Positions 6,771-15,504 of a DNA stretch of 18,296 bases are shown here, piece after piece. Numbering within the stretch: position 1 is the stretch's first letter; the number at the start of each line of letters is the position of its first letter. The stretch is taken from assembly GCA_019415985.1 (NCBI GenBank), contig DXYE01000027.1, positions 8,912-27,207 of the forward strand, given 5' to 3'. A model generated the notes under the pieces. It saw nothing but the letters and a program-made list of their open reading frames with translations, had not been told where the DNA came from and did not search any database. The translations under genes were made by a program, and so were the position numbers. This stretch comes from Clostridiales bacterium. GTDB taxonomy: Bacteria; Bacillota; Clostridia; Oscillospirales; CAG-272.

Positions 6771-8921
6771 ATGAAGAGGGCGCTTCCCGAACTGTTGGCG
6801 CCGGCAGGAGATGCGGAATCCCTTGAAGCGGCAATTGCGGCGGGAGCCGATGCAGTCTATTTTGGCGGACCCGTATACAACGCAAGGATGTTCGCTGAAA
6901 ACTTCAGTCTGGATGCTGCTTGTGAAGCCGTGCGCCGCTGTGCCTTTTATGGGGTGAAAAGCCATATTGTCCTGAATATACTGCCGTACCAGAGAGAAAT
7001 GCACCATTTGCTTTCGGTCGCAGAGACATTGTATCGGGCCGGAGCAGATGCAGTAATTGCGGCGGATCTCGGCGTTGCGGCTTGTATACGCAGATATCTG
7101 CCGGGCATACAGATCCATGCGAGTACGCAGCTGTCTGCGCATAATATGGAAGGCGTACGGGAGCTGGAAGCGCTCGGCTTTTCACGTGTTGTATGCGCGA
7201 GAGAATTACCTGCAAAAGAAATATTTGAAATCTGCTGCGACACGAAAACGGAAATTGAAATTTTTGTCCACGGTGCGTTATGCGTGTCTCAGTCGGGTCA
7301 ATGCCTGATGAGCTCCATAATAGGTGGAAGAAGCGGTAACCGCGGCGAATGTGCGCAGCCCTGCCGCCTGCCGTATCGAACGCAAAAGGGCAGAATGGCT
7401 TATGCATTGTCGCTCAAGGATTTATGTTTGGCGGGATATATACCGGAAATCCTCGATCTAGGAGTGGCATCGCTGAAAATTGAGGGAAGGATGAAAAATG
7501 CTGCTTATGTATATGGAGTGACCTCTCTCTATCGGCGTCTTCTTGACGAAGGCCGGCGTGCCGAAAAGAACGAAATTCAAAAATTGGCGGCTTTGTTTTC
7601 GCGCGGCGGATTTACAGAAGGCTATTTTACAAATCGTGTCGATTCCGGAATGCAGGGAGTTCGTTCAGATGCAGATTTTCGGCGCACGAGAGAAGAGGAG
7701 CAGCTTTATGAGAATTCCGCAAAACATCAACGACTGCTTCCTGTTAAAATTGCTGCGGAGTTTTTGCCGTTTAGACCGTGTAGATTGACACTGACTTATC
7801 GTACACAGTCGGTTACGGTTATGGGACCGACGCCGGAACCGGCACAGACTTTTCCCCTGACGGAGGAGAATGTTCGGAAGAATCTAATGAAACTTGGCGG
7901 TACGCCTTTCAGCGTGGAAAAATGCTTTTGCCATGTAGAACCAGGATTAGCTCTGCCTATATCGGCTATTAATGCCTTGCGTCGCAGCGCTGTTACGTCG
8001 CTTGTTTCGGCACTTCAAGCTTCGAGGTTTCCGCAGCGTGAAATGCAGGATCTTCAATTTTCCGGAGATTCTTTGGGTGTTTTATCGGGAGGCCGGTTTA
8101 GCAGGAGTGCATCTCCATGTGAAATCTATCGCCGTCAGGCGAGCTTTTTGAGAACAGAAAACATACCCGACGAGGCCCAAAAAGTATTTGATATGCTATG
8201 GTTGCCGCTGCACGAAATCAAAAGAAACAGGATCAAAGTTATTGATCTTGTTCAAAAGGGAAAATGTAAGGTGGGCGTTACGCTGCCTGCCGTTATTTTT
8301 GGACGTGAGCGGGAAGAGAATGACCGGCTTATGCAGCAGGCCGCAGAATTGGGTATTGATCATGCGCTTGTAGGAAATATCGGACATTTTGAATTTGTAC
8401 GTCGGGCCGGGATGGTCGCACACGGAGATTTGCGTCTGAACGGATACACAGCACAATCTTTGGAGGAGTGGGCATCTCTCGGTCTTTCTGATATTGTACT
8501 TTCACCGGAGCTGACTGCATCACAGCTTGAACATCTTCAGGCGTCGATTCCCAAGGGGATTGTTATTTATGGCAGAATACCGCTGATGACACTTGAACGC
8601 TGCGTGATCAGAGAAATATCCGATATTGGACACATAGCGAAACGTGATAAAAAATCCTGTGCCATTTGCGGCTCGCCTGTGTACCTCCAAGACCGACGGA
8701 ACGCTCGATTTTTATTGACGAGAGAACCCGAACATCGGAATGTTTTATGGAACAGTGTTCCGATATATATGGCGGATCAGAGGGAGGTCCTACAAAAAAT
8801 TAATCCGGATTTTGTTCGTTTCCTTTTTACAGATGAGACACCTGCACAGTGCAGACAGATCTTAAATGCATACAGAGAACAGAAGCCGCCTGAAGGTCGG
8901 ATGCGGAGAATACGTCATTGA
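6771..8921 (+). CDS. U32 peptidase-family protein with DUF3656-type C-terminus, possible RNA hydroxylation enzyme
   Basis: The 716-residue product begins LPELLAPAGD, then AAIAAGADAVYFGG, typical of U32 proteins. The full family signature is present at residues 163-182: Glu163, His167-Gly168, Cys171, Gly176 and Cys178, ending in Ser182. It is followed by NRGECAQPCR, further conserved cysteines and SLKIEGRMK. Another Cys pair (CAICG) lies near the end. The long C-terminal part resembles DUF3656, as in E. coli RlhA (23S rRNA C2501 hydroxylation); related TrhP proteins hydroxylate tRNA U34. The protease name is historical for much of this family, so an RNA-modifying role fits the neighbours truB and mnmE, but the substrate cannot be read from sequence. 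ATG 6771 is preferred (AAGGTGG, 5 bases) over GTG 6762. Confidence 0.88.
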   Translation: MKRALPELLAPAGDAESLEAAIAAGADAVYFGGPVYNARMFAENFSLDAACEAVRRCAFYGVKSHIVLNILPYQREMHHLLSVAETLYRAGADAVIAADLGVAACIRRYLPGIQIHASTQLSAHNMEGVRELEALGFSRVVCARELPAKEIFEICCDTKTEIEIFVHGALCVSQSGQCLMSSIIGGRSGNRGECAQPCRLPYRTQKGRMAYALSLKDLCLAGYIPEILDLGVASLKIEGRMKNAAYVYGVTSLYRRLLDEGRRAEKNEIQKLAALFSRGGFTEGYFTNRVDSGMQGVRSDADFRRTREEEQLYENSAKHQRLLPVKIAAEFLPFRPCRLTLTYRTQSVTVMGPTPEPAQTFPLTEENVRKNLMKLGGTPFSVEKCFCHVEPGLALPISAINALRRSAVTSLVSALQASRFPQREMQDLQFSGDSLGVLSGGRFSRSASPCEIYRRQASFLRTENIPDEAQKVFDMLWLPLHEIKRNRIKVIDLVQKGKCKVGVTLPAVIFGREREENDRLMQQAAELGIDHALVGNIGHFEFVRRAGMVAHGDLRLNGYTAQSLEEWASLGLSDIVLSPELTASQLEHLQASIPKGIVIYGRIPLMTLERCVIREISDIGHIAKRDKKSCAICGSPVYLQDRRNARFLLTREPEHRNVLWNSVPIYMADQREVLQKINPDFVRFLFTDETPAQCRQILNAYREQKPPEGRMRRIRH

Positions 8922-9246
8922 TTTGGAAATGTTGCGAAAGCTCTACATAAGGACGAATATGCCTGCGCCATGCTCGAACGACGGAAACGCAGCGCATCTT
9001 TCCCAAGAAAAATTTTAATGCAAACAGACCGGCTGTTTATTTAAATCCCATCAGAAGCTATATATCAGTCATTGAAGGTTCGATGGTACAGCATTGGAGG
9101 GGCAATTTTGACCCGTGCTCCGGTAAAGGGAACAAATCTTACGCGGGGCGTATCTCGTCATATGGTTTAATTGCAGCCTGTGCGGCGGATGTTGAAATGC
9201 GTATTCAGATATATCGGACAAGGCCGCTCTGCAGAAAGGAGTCAGC
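8922..9246 (+). other. Intergenic gap of 325 bases, no gene recognised
   Basis: Several short frames lack good ribosome sites or recognisable sequence. A 6-bp hairpin at about 9020-9040 (AAACAG, five-base loop, CTGTTT, then ATTT) could be a weak terminator for the U32 gene. The last bases carry the mnmE ribosome site AAAGGAG (9235-9241). I see no strong promoter. Confidence 0.4.
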
Positions 9247-10620
9247 TTGAATATACATCAGACAATTGCAGCCGTTTCTACACCGTACGGAAGAGGCGGC
9301 ATTGCAGTTATAAGGATTTCGGGCGAGGAGGCTTTGGAGGTGGCCGAACGATTCTTCAAGCCGGCCGGAGATGTCCGTCTTTCGGCCATTCCTGCTAACC
9401 ATACGATATGGGGACATATTTATCATCAAAATGAACGTATTGACGACGGTGTGGCTTCCGTATGGAGGGCGCCGCATTCCTATACCGGCGAGGACACTGT
9501 CGAAATTTCCTGTCATGGCGGGATCTATCTGACGCAAAAAGTTTTAGAAGCGGCATATTTATGTGGTGCTGTACCAGCCGAGGGCGGGGAGTTTACGCGA
9601 AGAGCTTTTTTAAACGGTAAATTAGGTCTTGCTCAGGCGGAAGCCGTGATGGACCTGATCGACGCAGAAACCTTTGAGCAGGTTCGCCTGGCAAGCGCAG
9701 GGGTTCATGGTGTTCTGTCGGCGCGTGCAGGTGCGCTGTATGAGGATATTAAACAGGCGGTTGCCAGTATTTACGCTTATATCGATTATCCTGACGAGGA
9801 TCTGACAATATTTTCAGTGTCAGAATTACTCGAGCTCCTGCGTGAAAAGGAAAAGGAACTATTCAGCTTGAGCAGCTCATATAAGCAGGTGAAAACGATT
9901 CGGGATGGTATTCGGACGGTTTTAGCGGGAAAGCCGAATACGGGTAAATCATCGCTTCTGAACGCGCTTTCCGGAAAAGACCGTGCCATTGTCACGGAAA
10001 TTGCAGGAACCACGCGCGATGTTATTGAGGATTCTGTGAATGTAGGTAAACTGGTGCTGCGTATTGCAGATACTGCAGGTATTCGTACTTCAGATGATCC
10101 CATTGAGGCTATTGGTGTACAGCGTTCCCTCAAAGTGCTTGAAGAGGCTGAACTTGTCCTTGCAATATTTGATATGCACAATTTTAACGAAGAAGACCGT
10201 GCGCTTTGCCAGCGGCTGAAAGATTGCAGCGCCCCTGTTATTGCGGTGTTTAACAAGCGGGATCTCGGAGATACCGAGACGCCGGATACGGGTATACCGA
10301 TTGCGGCATCCGTACAGATATCTGCAAGAACCGGAGAGGGGATCGAGGAATTAAAGCAGAAGGTAGAAGCCCTTTTTTTCTACGGCCAGATTGCATATGA
10401 TACACAGGCTGTGGTGACCAACGCCAGACAATATGCATCCGTACAAAGCGCCCTTAAGTATGTGCAGAATGCCATACAGGCACTGGAGACAGGTTATTCA
10501 CAAGATATCGCGGGCATGGACCTGGAACAGGCGTTAACGGCTCTCGGTGAACTCGACGGCAGAGAAGTTTCCGAAAGTATCGTAGACAGCATCTTTCATC
10601 GTTTCTGCGTAGGTAAATAA
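9247..10620 (+). CDS. mnmE: tRNA modification GTPase MnmE (TrmE)
   Basis: With MnmG, MnmE installs the 5-carboxymethylaminomethyl-type group on U34 of certain tRNAs. The 457-residue product opens IAAVSTPYGRGGIAVIRISG, the tetrahydrofolate-binding N-domain. It carries a full G-domain: P-loop G228KPNTGKS235, T255-T256-R257 (G2), DTAG at 275-278 (G3) and NKRD at 336-339 (G4). It ends in the diagnostic FCVGK with Cys454. Length is normal. The start is TTG at 9247, supported by AAAGGAG five bases upstream and by alignment to the family start. mnmG and rsmG, often adjacent, are not here; the gene stands alone between two gaps of over 300 bases. Confidence 0.96.
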   Translation: MNIHQTIAAVSTPYGRGGIAVIRISGEEALEVAERFFKPAGDVRLSAIPANHTIWGHIYHQNERIDDGVASVWRAPHSYTGEDTVEISCHGGIYLTQKVLEAAYLCGAVPAEGGEFTRRAFLNGKLGLAQAEAVMDLIDAETFEQVRLASAGVHGVLSARAGALYEDIKQAVASIYAYIDYPDEDLTIFSVSELLELLREKEKELFSLSSSYKQVKTIRDGIRTVLAGKPNTGKSSLLNALSGKDRAIVTEIAGTTRDVIEDSVNVGKLVLRIADTAGIRTSDDPIEAIGVQRSLKVLEEAELVLAIFDMHNFNEEDRALCQRLKDCSAPVIAVFNKRDLGDTETPDTGIPIAASVQISARTGEGIEELKQKVEALFFYGQIAYDTQAVVTNARQYASVQSALKYVQNAIQALETGYSQDIAGMDLEQALTALGELDGREVSESIVDSIFHRFCVGK

Positions 10621-11032
10621 ATAGCATTGGATGTTTTATAGAAAAGGCTGCATCGTGTTTCAACCGCACATGTAAGTCGTTTGTTTTCCATTAGAGCAGC
10701 TTTGTTAACCGAAAGAGGGAAGAGCACGGTTCGGATCCCCTATCATGGCAGGCGGGAGCAGGCGCTGTGTTTTGCCGTGCCTTTGATACATCCACAATAA
10801 ATTCCAAATTATATGGCCCCAGTACACTGAGAAAAACAAGGACGACACTTATTTATCTAAATGAAGCACTCGAAAGGGAGCGCGCGAAAGGCAGTCAAAA
10901 CAATTAAATAACAAAGGAATATCTGATAAAACGTGCGGCAGCTTCTCTGGGATATGTATGGAGTTCTGTAACAAATCACCTAAATCTTATATTAGATACC
11001 ACAAAAAATAGCTGAAAACGGGAGGGATGGTT
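10621..11032 (+). other. Intergenic gap of about 410 bases, no gene recognised
   Basis: No coding sequence is convincing. GCACGG near 10723 can pair with CCGTGC near 10777, and CTTTGAT follows, which would fold about 60 bases into a loose structure that might end the mnmE transcript. TATATT at 10988-10993 is a possible -10 for the next gene but lacks a good -35. GGGAGGG at 11020-11026 is the ribosome site of the next gene. Confidence 0.35.
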
Positions 11033-12637
11033 ATGACAGATATGGAAAACAACAATGTAATTTCTCTTAAGCAATTTCCGGGGACGGTACGGGATCAGCT
11101 GACAGCAGTATCTGCCTACTGTCGTGAGCACAGCGGAACTACAGTGGTGATTCCGGCCGGAAGATACATACTGGAGGATACACGGGCGAAGGAAGTTATG
11201 GAGGATGTTTTTGCCGGCTATTATGGTGCAAATCCTGAGCCGATTATGTTCCGTCCGGAATTCCCATTTTCAACAGGACTAGATTTGCGCGGGTGCAAAG
11301 ATATCACCATTCTTGCTTATGGAGCTGTTCTGATGATTCATGGCTTTATGGAGCCGGTTGGTATTCGGGATTCCGAACGGATTACGCTGCGGGGACTAAC
11401 AATTGACCATGTTAGAAAACCGTTTTCCGAGGGCGTCATCACAGACGTTTCCAAGGATTGGATCGAGGTCCTTTTTCCGCCTGAATTTCCAATCAAGACT
11501 ACCGTTTCTTCTCCCCGCGTTTTTTCATATGACGAGGAAACCGGTCGTTTTGCTTGGATTTCCATCGATTCAAACAGCGCGGAGGAAATAGAGCCGCAAA
11601 AAATTCGGTATCGCGGAAGCGGTGAAAAAGGACTGGTCGGCAGAAAGGTATACTTTACGCATACTTTTCATTCGCGTCCGGGCATCCTGATCAGCCACTG
11701 CCGTGATGTGCGTCTGAGAGATGTGACCATCCACAGCCAGCCGGGGATGGGGATAGTCGGCTTTAAAAGCTGTGATATAGACATCCGGCGTCTGCACGTC
11801 GTCCCCTCAGAGGGCCTGCATATGTCTACCAATACCGACGCTACGCATTTTGCCTCGTGCAGCGGTAGTCTCCGCGTGGAGGACAGCACCTTTGCAGGAC
11901 ATGGTGACGATGCGATCAATGTACATAATTATTATTATACAATTCGCAACGCTACTGGAACAAACTGTACACTGACAGTAGAGGCGCCGACATGGACACA
12001 TGCACAGGAGCCGGATATACCGCGGGCAGGTTATAAACTCGCACTTGTCGATAAAAGCACGATGCGTCCGCAAAAAACGTATGTGGTGGAGGAAAGCGTA
12101 CAGATCGGCAATGCAGCGTCCGTAAGGTTGGATGAAACCTTGCCCCAGGATACCACACCGTATCTGCTGGCGAATATGACGGATCTTCCTGTGCTTTCTT
12201 TTCGAAACAATCATGTGCGCAATCACCTGGCCCGTGCGGTCCTGATCAAAACACACGAAGCTACGGTGGAAAACTGTCTGTTTGAGTGCAGTATGGGGAC
12301 GGCTGTGCATGTAGCTGCCGAAAGCTGGTGGCACGAAGGTATTCCATCAAAAAATGTGGTGATTCGTGGAAATACTTTTTTACGCTGCAGCTCTGACTGG
12401 CATGCCGGTGCCGTACTGGTTAACATTGATTCCGCTGATCCGACGGCAACTGATCTACACGGCACACTTCTTATATCCGATAATATTGTGGTGAACGGTC
12501 ATGCAGGCGTTGCCTTTTCCATAGCGAATACACGTCATGTCAAATTAGAGGGAAATCGTTTTGAGGGTTTTGAAAAGCCGTATGAAATAGCTTATTGCAG
12601 TAAGGTTGAGCTTCCAGACGAAAGCGATGAGGTGTAG
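11033..12637 (+). CDS. Right-handed beta-helix protein, GH110 alpha-galactosidase-like, no signal peptide
   Basis: The 534-residue product has repeated beta-helix coils with ladder phrases such as ITLRGLTIDH, VRLRDVTIHS, IDIRRLHV, LRVEDSTFAGHGDDAINVH, LSFRNNHV, ATVENCLFE, VVIRGNTF and VKLEGNRF. The HGDDAINVH block (Asp292-Asp293) matches the conserved GDDA-N-H region of GH110 exo-alpha-1,3-galactosidases, where acidic residues of this kind serve an inverting mechanism. GH110 enzymes known from Bacteroides are exported; this one starts MTDMENNN and looks cytoplasmic. ATG 11033 is chosen because GGGAGGG ends 6 bases before it; ATG 11027 touches that SD. Beta-helix fold is firm; GH110 activity is tentative, and a lyase or epimerase remains possible. 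It is apparently monocistronic. Confidence 0.72.
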   Translation: MTDMENNNVISLKQFPGTVRDQLTAVSAYCREHSGTTVVIPAGRYILEDTRAKEVMEDVFAGYYGANPEPIMFRPEFPFSTGLDLRGCKDITILAYGAVLMIHGFMEPVGIRDSERITLRGLTIDHVRKPFSEGVITDVSKDWIEVLFPPEFPIKTTVSSPRVFSYDEETGRFAWISIDSNSAEEIEPQKIRYRGSGEKGLVGRKVYFTHTFHSRPGILISHCRDVRLRDVTIHSQPGMGIVGFKSCDIDIRRLHVVPSEGLHMSTNTDATHFASCSGSLRVEDSTFAGHGDDAINVHNYYYTIRNATGTNCTLTVEAPTWTHAQEPDIPRAGYKLALVDKSTMRPQKTYVVEESVQIGNAASVRLDETLPQDTTPYLLANMTDLPVLSFRNNHVRNHLARAVLIKTHEATVENCLFECSMGTAVHVAAESWWHEGIPSKNVVIRGNTFLRCSSDWHAGAVLVNIDSADPTATDLHGTLLISDNIVVNGHAGVAFSIANTRHVKLEGNRFEGFEKPYEIAYCSKVELPDESDEV

Positions 12638-12730
12638 CGTTTTCCAAAGGAAAGGCAGCTTATCGTCGGTTTGTACCGATACAATTTCGAGAGTAGCGGA
12701 GAATCTATAAAATAAGAAAGCGAGGATCCC

Positions 12731-13718
12731 ATGTACTGTTATTTGGTAAAGGATACGGTCTGCCCCTTTTGCGGGCAGACCCTTGAATGGAAAGTGGAAA
12801 AAGCGAATGAAATACATATCATAGATGCTGATGTGTAATGCCTCTCCTGTAAAACATAAATATCTTGTCAGAGACAGTGCAGCCTGCTTTTAATCGATTA
12901 CAATGAAGTTGCTGATAACTGGCAGGTGGGTGATCGTTTTCTGACAGAATATTTGGAGAAAAATCCGGAGGTGAGCTCAACCTTGCTGAACACCCTCGCA
13001 GGAGCACTTGAATGCAGCGGATCTACAGGCGCTGGCATCGCTCCTTTGTATGGAAGGGAAGCGGGCGGAAGCTGCGAGTGTATCGCAATCAGTCTTTGAA
13101 AAGGCGTATACTGCGGAGTATAGACAATCGATGCTGGAACCGTTGCTGGCTATCACAAAACAATTTGAACGGAAGAAAATGGATTCGTTTTGGAAATCGT
13201 GAGCGACACAGGAACTCTCGCTGAACGACTTTTGTCGGGTACCGGGCTGGATATCGTGGCTTCTGGCATCAGCTTCTATGTGATGGGGGAAACGCAGAAA
13301 AGGCTAAACAGCTGATATCCAGACCGGATATCCTGCATCGCCTTCGATATCCACCACATCCCTTTTAAGGATAAAAGCATGGACGCCATAACGACCTTTA
13401 TGGGATTGCGGAACATCGACCGGCCGCGTGAGATACTAAAGAAGCTGTATCGCGTATGCAGAGGCTTCTTCTGCGCGGCCTGCAGCTTTCTGCCGCCAGA
13501 AGATTCTCAGAATTTAGGTGTTTTGACAGCGTGCGGTGCCGATCAGTTATGGGCTGAGGAAAGCATTGTGTAAACAGTTCAGGTAAGCCGGCTGGGAAAC
13601 TGAATTCCTGTACGCTATGGCTGTGCCGGTGAAGCCGACTTCTGTAAGCCAAGTCGTACCGGGATACGGCATTGACGGCATTCCGGTTTCAGAAACTCTG
13701 TTTGAAAGCTGTGTTTAA
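12731..13718 (+). pseudogene. Decayed class I methyltransferase with Trm112-like zinc ribbon
   Basis: An SD (AGCGAGGA) and ATG open a frame with VCPFCGQTLEW that stops at TAA 12836. Homology-like text continues in shifted frames: CLSCK, then KYLVRDSAACF (from 12858), IDYNEVADNWQVGDRFLTEYL (from 12893), a helical part (13011-13199), LEIVSDTGTLAERLL as a damaged SAM motif I (from 13190), an in-frame TGA at 13313, then FDIHHIPFKDKSMDAITTFMG and RVCRGFFCAACSFLPPED, and a last shift before FLYAMAVPVKP to TAA 13718. Together they read as one protein of about 320 residues: a CxxC...CxxC ribbon and a methyltransferase. Five frame changes plus stops make it non-functional. Short ORFs at 13008-13202 and 13379-13573 are pieces of it. 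Confidence 0.82.
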
Positions 13719-13766
13719 AATGCACTGTTTAGATCAAAGCAAGCTTTAAAAAATCTGTGTTGATTG

Positions 13767-13801
13767 AAAACGCTTATAGTATTCAACTATAAGCGTTTTT
13801 T
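13767..13801 (+). terminator. Strong intrinsic terminator after the pseudogene
   Basis: A perfect 13-bp stem (13767-13779 with 13787-13799) and a seven-base loop end in a run of six T's. It lies about 50 bases past the pseudogene stop and is likely its original terminator, still intact. On the minus strand the left arm gives only four T's, so it is mainly a plus-strand signal. Confidence 0.9.
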
Positions 13802-13804
13802 GTG

Positions 13805-13909
13805 ACTTGCCGCTCTATTGCCGTTTATTATATCGCGGACATCCTCCAAGTTTCAGAAGAGATCTTAGATACAGGCAGAGAATTTTACCTGCTGAATCAG
13901 CAGCAATAA
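13805..13909 (+). pseudogene. Possible 34-codon coding remnant
   Basis: Just past the terminator a start-less open stretch reads CRSIAVYYIADILQVSEE and on to LLNQQQ before TAA at 13907. Its composition is protein-like, with an amphipathic helix pattern, but it has no start or ribosome site. It may be the tail of a lost gene. I cannot assign a family, and chance is possible. Confidence 0.25.
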
Positions 13910-13941
13910 GCTGACGGATTATTGGTGCCTATCTCGTATAA

Positions 13942-14736
13942 TCAGCAATCAAAGATTTCTTGTATTGTCTGAAATTGTACTTTCATCGCCCCATCCTTCT
14001 TTATAAATTGAAAATCTCCATTTTCGTCCTGCATTTGTTTTACGCTTAAATATAACAGACGCATGAATTCTCTAATATTTCGGCGCAGTTGTTTCTTCAG
14101 CTCGCCTCCCTCGAAAATTTTGGTGAGCTTCCAATCCGTACAGTCAACAAAATCTGGACTTTCCCAGGCATTTTCAAGGGCTTTATCTTTCCTTCCGCTG
14201 TTAATATAAATGATACATAAAATGGAGCTGGCACAATTTCTAAAACGGTTTTCCGTACAACTTTTCATTATTTTATCACATAAATTTTCCGCCTCGGAAA
14301 GAAGCGCAGCCTTTTCTGTTTCACAAACGGATTTTGCTTTCCACCACAAGTCGGAAGCCAGAAGCCGTAGAAAAAACCAACAGTCAGGAAATTCCCGCAC
14401 GGCGTCTCTGATAAGCTCGATCCCTTCATCAATATTGTGCTCTATAACCAAGGTTCCGTCCGGATTCGGCTTACAGCGTCTCAATGCATTATACTTGTCG
14501 GTTATTTCCTGTATGCGTTTATTTTTTGCCTCTTCGTCCACCCCAAGAAGGGTATCGACTCGGACACCGTAATAAGCCGATAATTTAGGTAGCAGACAAA
14601 TATCCGGCATTCCATCTCCGCGTTCCCAGTTTGACACAGCTTGAACGGATATGCCAAGGTATTGTGCCAAATCTTCCTGCGTGTTGCCCTTTTCCTTTCG
14701 CAGCGATTTCAATTGCTGCTGAATTTTAATTTCCAT
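13942..14736 (-). CDS. XRE-family transcriptional regulator with helical C-terminal domain
   Basis: The 264-residue product has an N-terminal Cro/C1-type helix-turn-helix (residues about 6-60): LKSLRKEKGNTQEDLAQYL, then GISVQAVSNWERGDGMPD, then LSAYYGVRVDTLLG, a clear family match. Residues about 90-260 are mostly helical (TPR-like spacing, e.g. GIELIRDAVREFPDCWFFLRLLASDLW and SGRKDKALENAW) and may sense a peptide or partner. The SD GAGAGGG lies 5 bases before the ATG. It has a strong own promoter and a palindrome between promoter and gene that suggests autoregulation. The target genes are unknown; no operon partner is present. The next gene on the same strand is separated by a terminator. 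Confidence 0.85.
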   Translation of the reverse strand: MEIKIQQQLKSLRKEKGNTQEDLAQYLGISVQAVSNWERGDGMPDICLLPKLSAYYGVRVDTLLGVDEEAKNKRIQEITDKYNALRRCKPNPDGTLVIEHNIDEGIELIRDAVREFPDCWFFLRLLASDLWWKAKSVCETEKAALLSEAENLCDKIMKSCTENRFRNCASSILCIIYINSGRKDKALENAWESPDFVDCTDWKLTKIFEGGELKKQLRRNIREFMRLLYLSVKQMQDENGDFQFIKKDGAMKVQFQTIQEIFDC

Positions 14737-14760
14737 AACGACCCTCTCATATTCAAAAGT

Positions 14761-14773
14761 AACAGGCCCTGTT
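14761..14773. promoter_or_regulatory. Palindrome AACAGG-C-CCTGTT, candidate operator
   Basis: This is a perfect 6+1+6 inverted repeat in the leader of the XRE gene, just after the predicted transcription start and before its ribosome site. Position and size suit a dimeric XRE regulator acting on itself. No second copy was noticed elsewhere in the window by eye. Confidence 0.5.
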
Positions 14774-14782
14774 CCATCTTTA

Positions 14783-14811
14783 ATTATAACGTTTTATGCC
14801 GTGTCTATCAA
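14783..14811 (-). promoter_or_regulatory. Promoter of the XRE regulator
   Basis: On the minus strand TTGATA (14806-14811) and TATAAT (14783-14788) are exactly 17 bases apart, 11 of 12 matches to the sigma-A consensus. Transcription would start about 14776, some 40 bases before the ATG. Confidence 0.78.
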
Positions 14812-14937
14812 TAACCGCAACATGGATTTTTGGTTGAAAATATAAACGAAAAGTTTAAAAGAAACGCAATGTGCGGCATTTTCTTTTATAAAGACCGGAA
14901 TCAACGGAAAACATTTGCTTGGATTTAGAGAATAGAT

Positions 14938-14965
14938 AAAAAAGCTGCGATTTCGGAATCGCAGC
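14938..14965 (-). terminator. Intrinsic terminator of the CmpB-like gene
   Basis: On the minus strand a perfect 9-bp stem (14957-14965 with 14944-14952) and a four-base loop are followed by six T's (14943-14938). It lies 60 bases past the stop of the membrane-protein gene and ends its transcript before the XRE gene. The stretch from here to 14811 holds no gene. Confidence 0.88.
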
Positions 14966-15024
14966 GGTACGGCTGATTTTTATATTTTTTACTTTTAGTT
15001 TTATACCTGTTTATTTTCAGGTGT

Positions 15025-15504
15025 TTAGCCCTCCGGTGTTGCCGCGTCTTTCGCCCAATTCGTATCCGAAACATCGGATGCTACAGACTCCAGTCTCTTT
15101 TGTCCCCAGCATTTCTGACGAATCAGTGTATCAACAGACAACGCAGGCACTGATATAAGAAACCAGAGAATAAAAAACGGCATGCATACCTGACCCCATA
15201 GGTTCCAGGGCATCGCGGAATAATCCCAAACATTCATGTGCAGGTACAAATTGACAATAACCCCGGTGAAAAACTCCAGTGAGCTGATTAAAATGGCACA
15301 GAACAACAGCAGAACAATATAAGGTGTCTGGGGTGGGAGATATCTTCGCATCAATCCAATGAGAATTAGGCAAACACCGCCGAGGATAAACATACTCGGG
15401 TGTGTGTATCCCCGATAGGTCACCTCGATGATTCCGTAAATGAATCCACCGACAAGAAACAAAGAGATGTACATAAAAAAAGTCCTCAGAGCTTGGTAAG
15501 ACAT
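15025..15504 (-). CDS. Four-helix membrane protein, CmpB-like (putative ABC transporter permease family)
   Basis: The 159-residue product has about four hydrophobic segments (near residues 8-28, 38-52, 60-82 and 103-125) and a charged cytoplasmic-looking tail. The stretch SLEFFTGVIVN followed by VWDYSAMPWNLWGQVCMPFFILWF matches the conserved core of the ABC_trans_CmpB family (PF06541), common in Clostridia. Despite the family name, a transport role is poorly shown, and no ABC ATPase lies nearby. The SD TGGAGG lies 9 bases before the ATG. The gene is divergent from the large gene starting at 15783; I see no clear promoter for it in the shared 278-base gap. Confidence 0.75.
   Translation of the reverse strand: MSYQALRTFFMYISLFLVGGFIYGIIEVTYRGYTHPSMFILGGVCLILIGLMRRYLPPQTPYIVLLLFCAILISSLEFFTGVIVNLYLHMNVWDYSAMPWNLWGQVCMPFFILWFLISVPALSVDTLIRQKCWGQKRLESVASDVSDTNWAKDAATPEG

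Noticed and set aside
10720..10745. GGTTCGGATCC stretch resembling a tRNA T-arm
   Set aside because: The flanks cannot form the T stem or an acceptor stem, so no tRNA fold is possible.
13008..13202. Small ORF as an independent gene
   Set aside because: It has only a TTG with no SD, and its sequence continues in other frames as part of the methyltransferase pseudogene.
14210..14572. 120-codon plus-strand ORF across the XRE gene
   Set aside because: It is antisense to a gene with a clear HTH domain, SD and promoter, and shows Ser/Arg-rich shadow composition.
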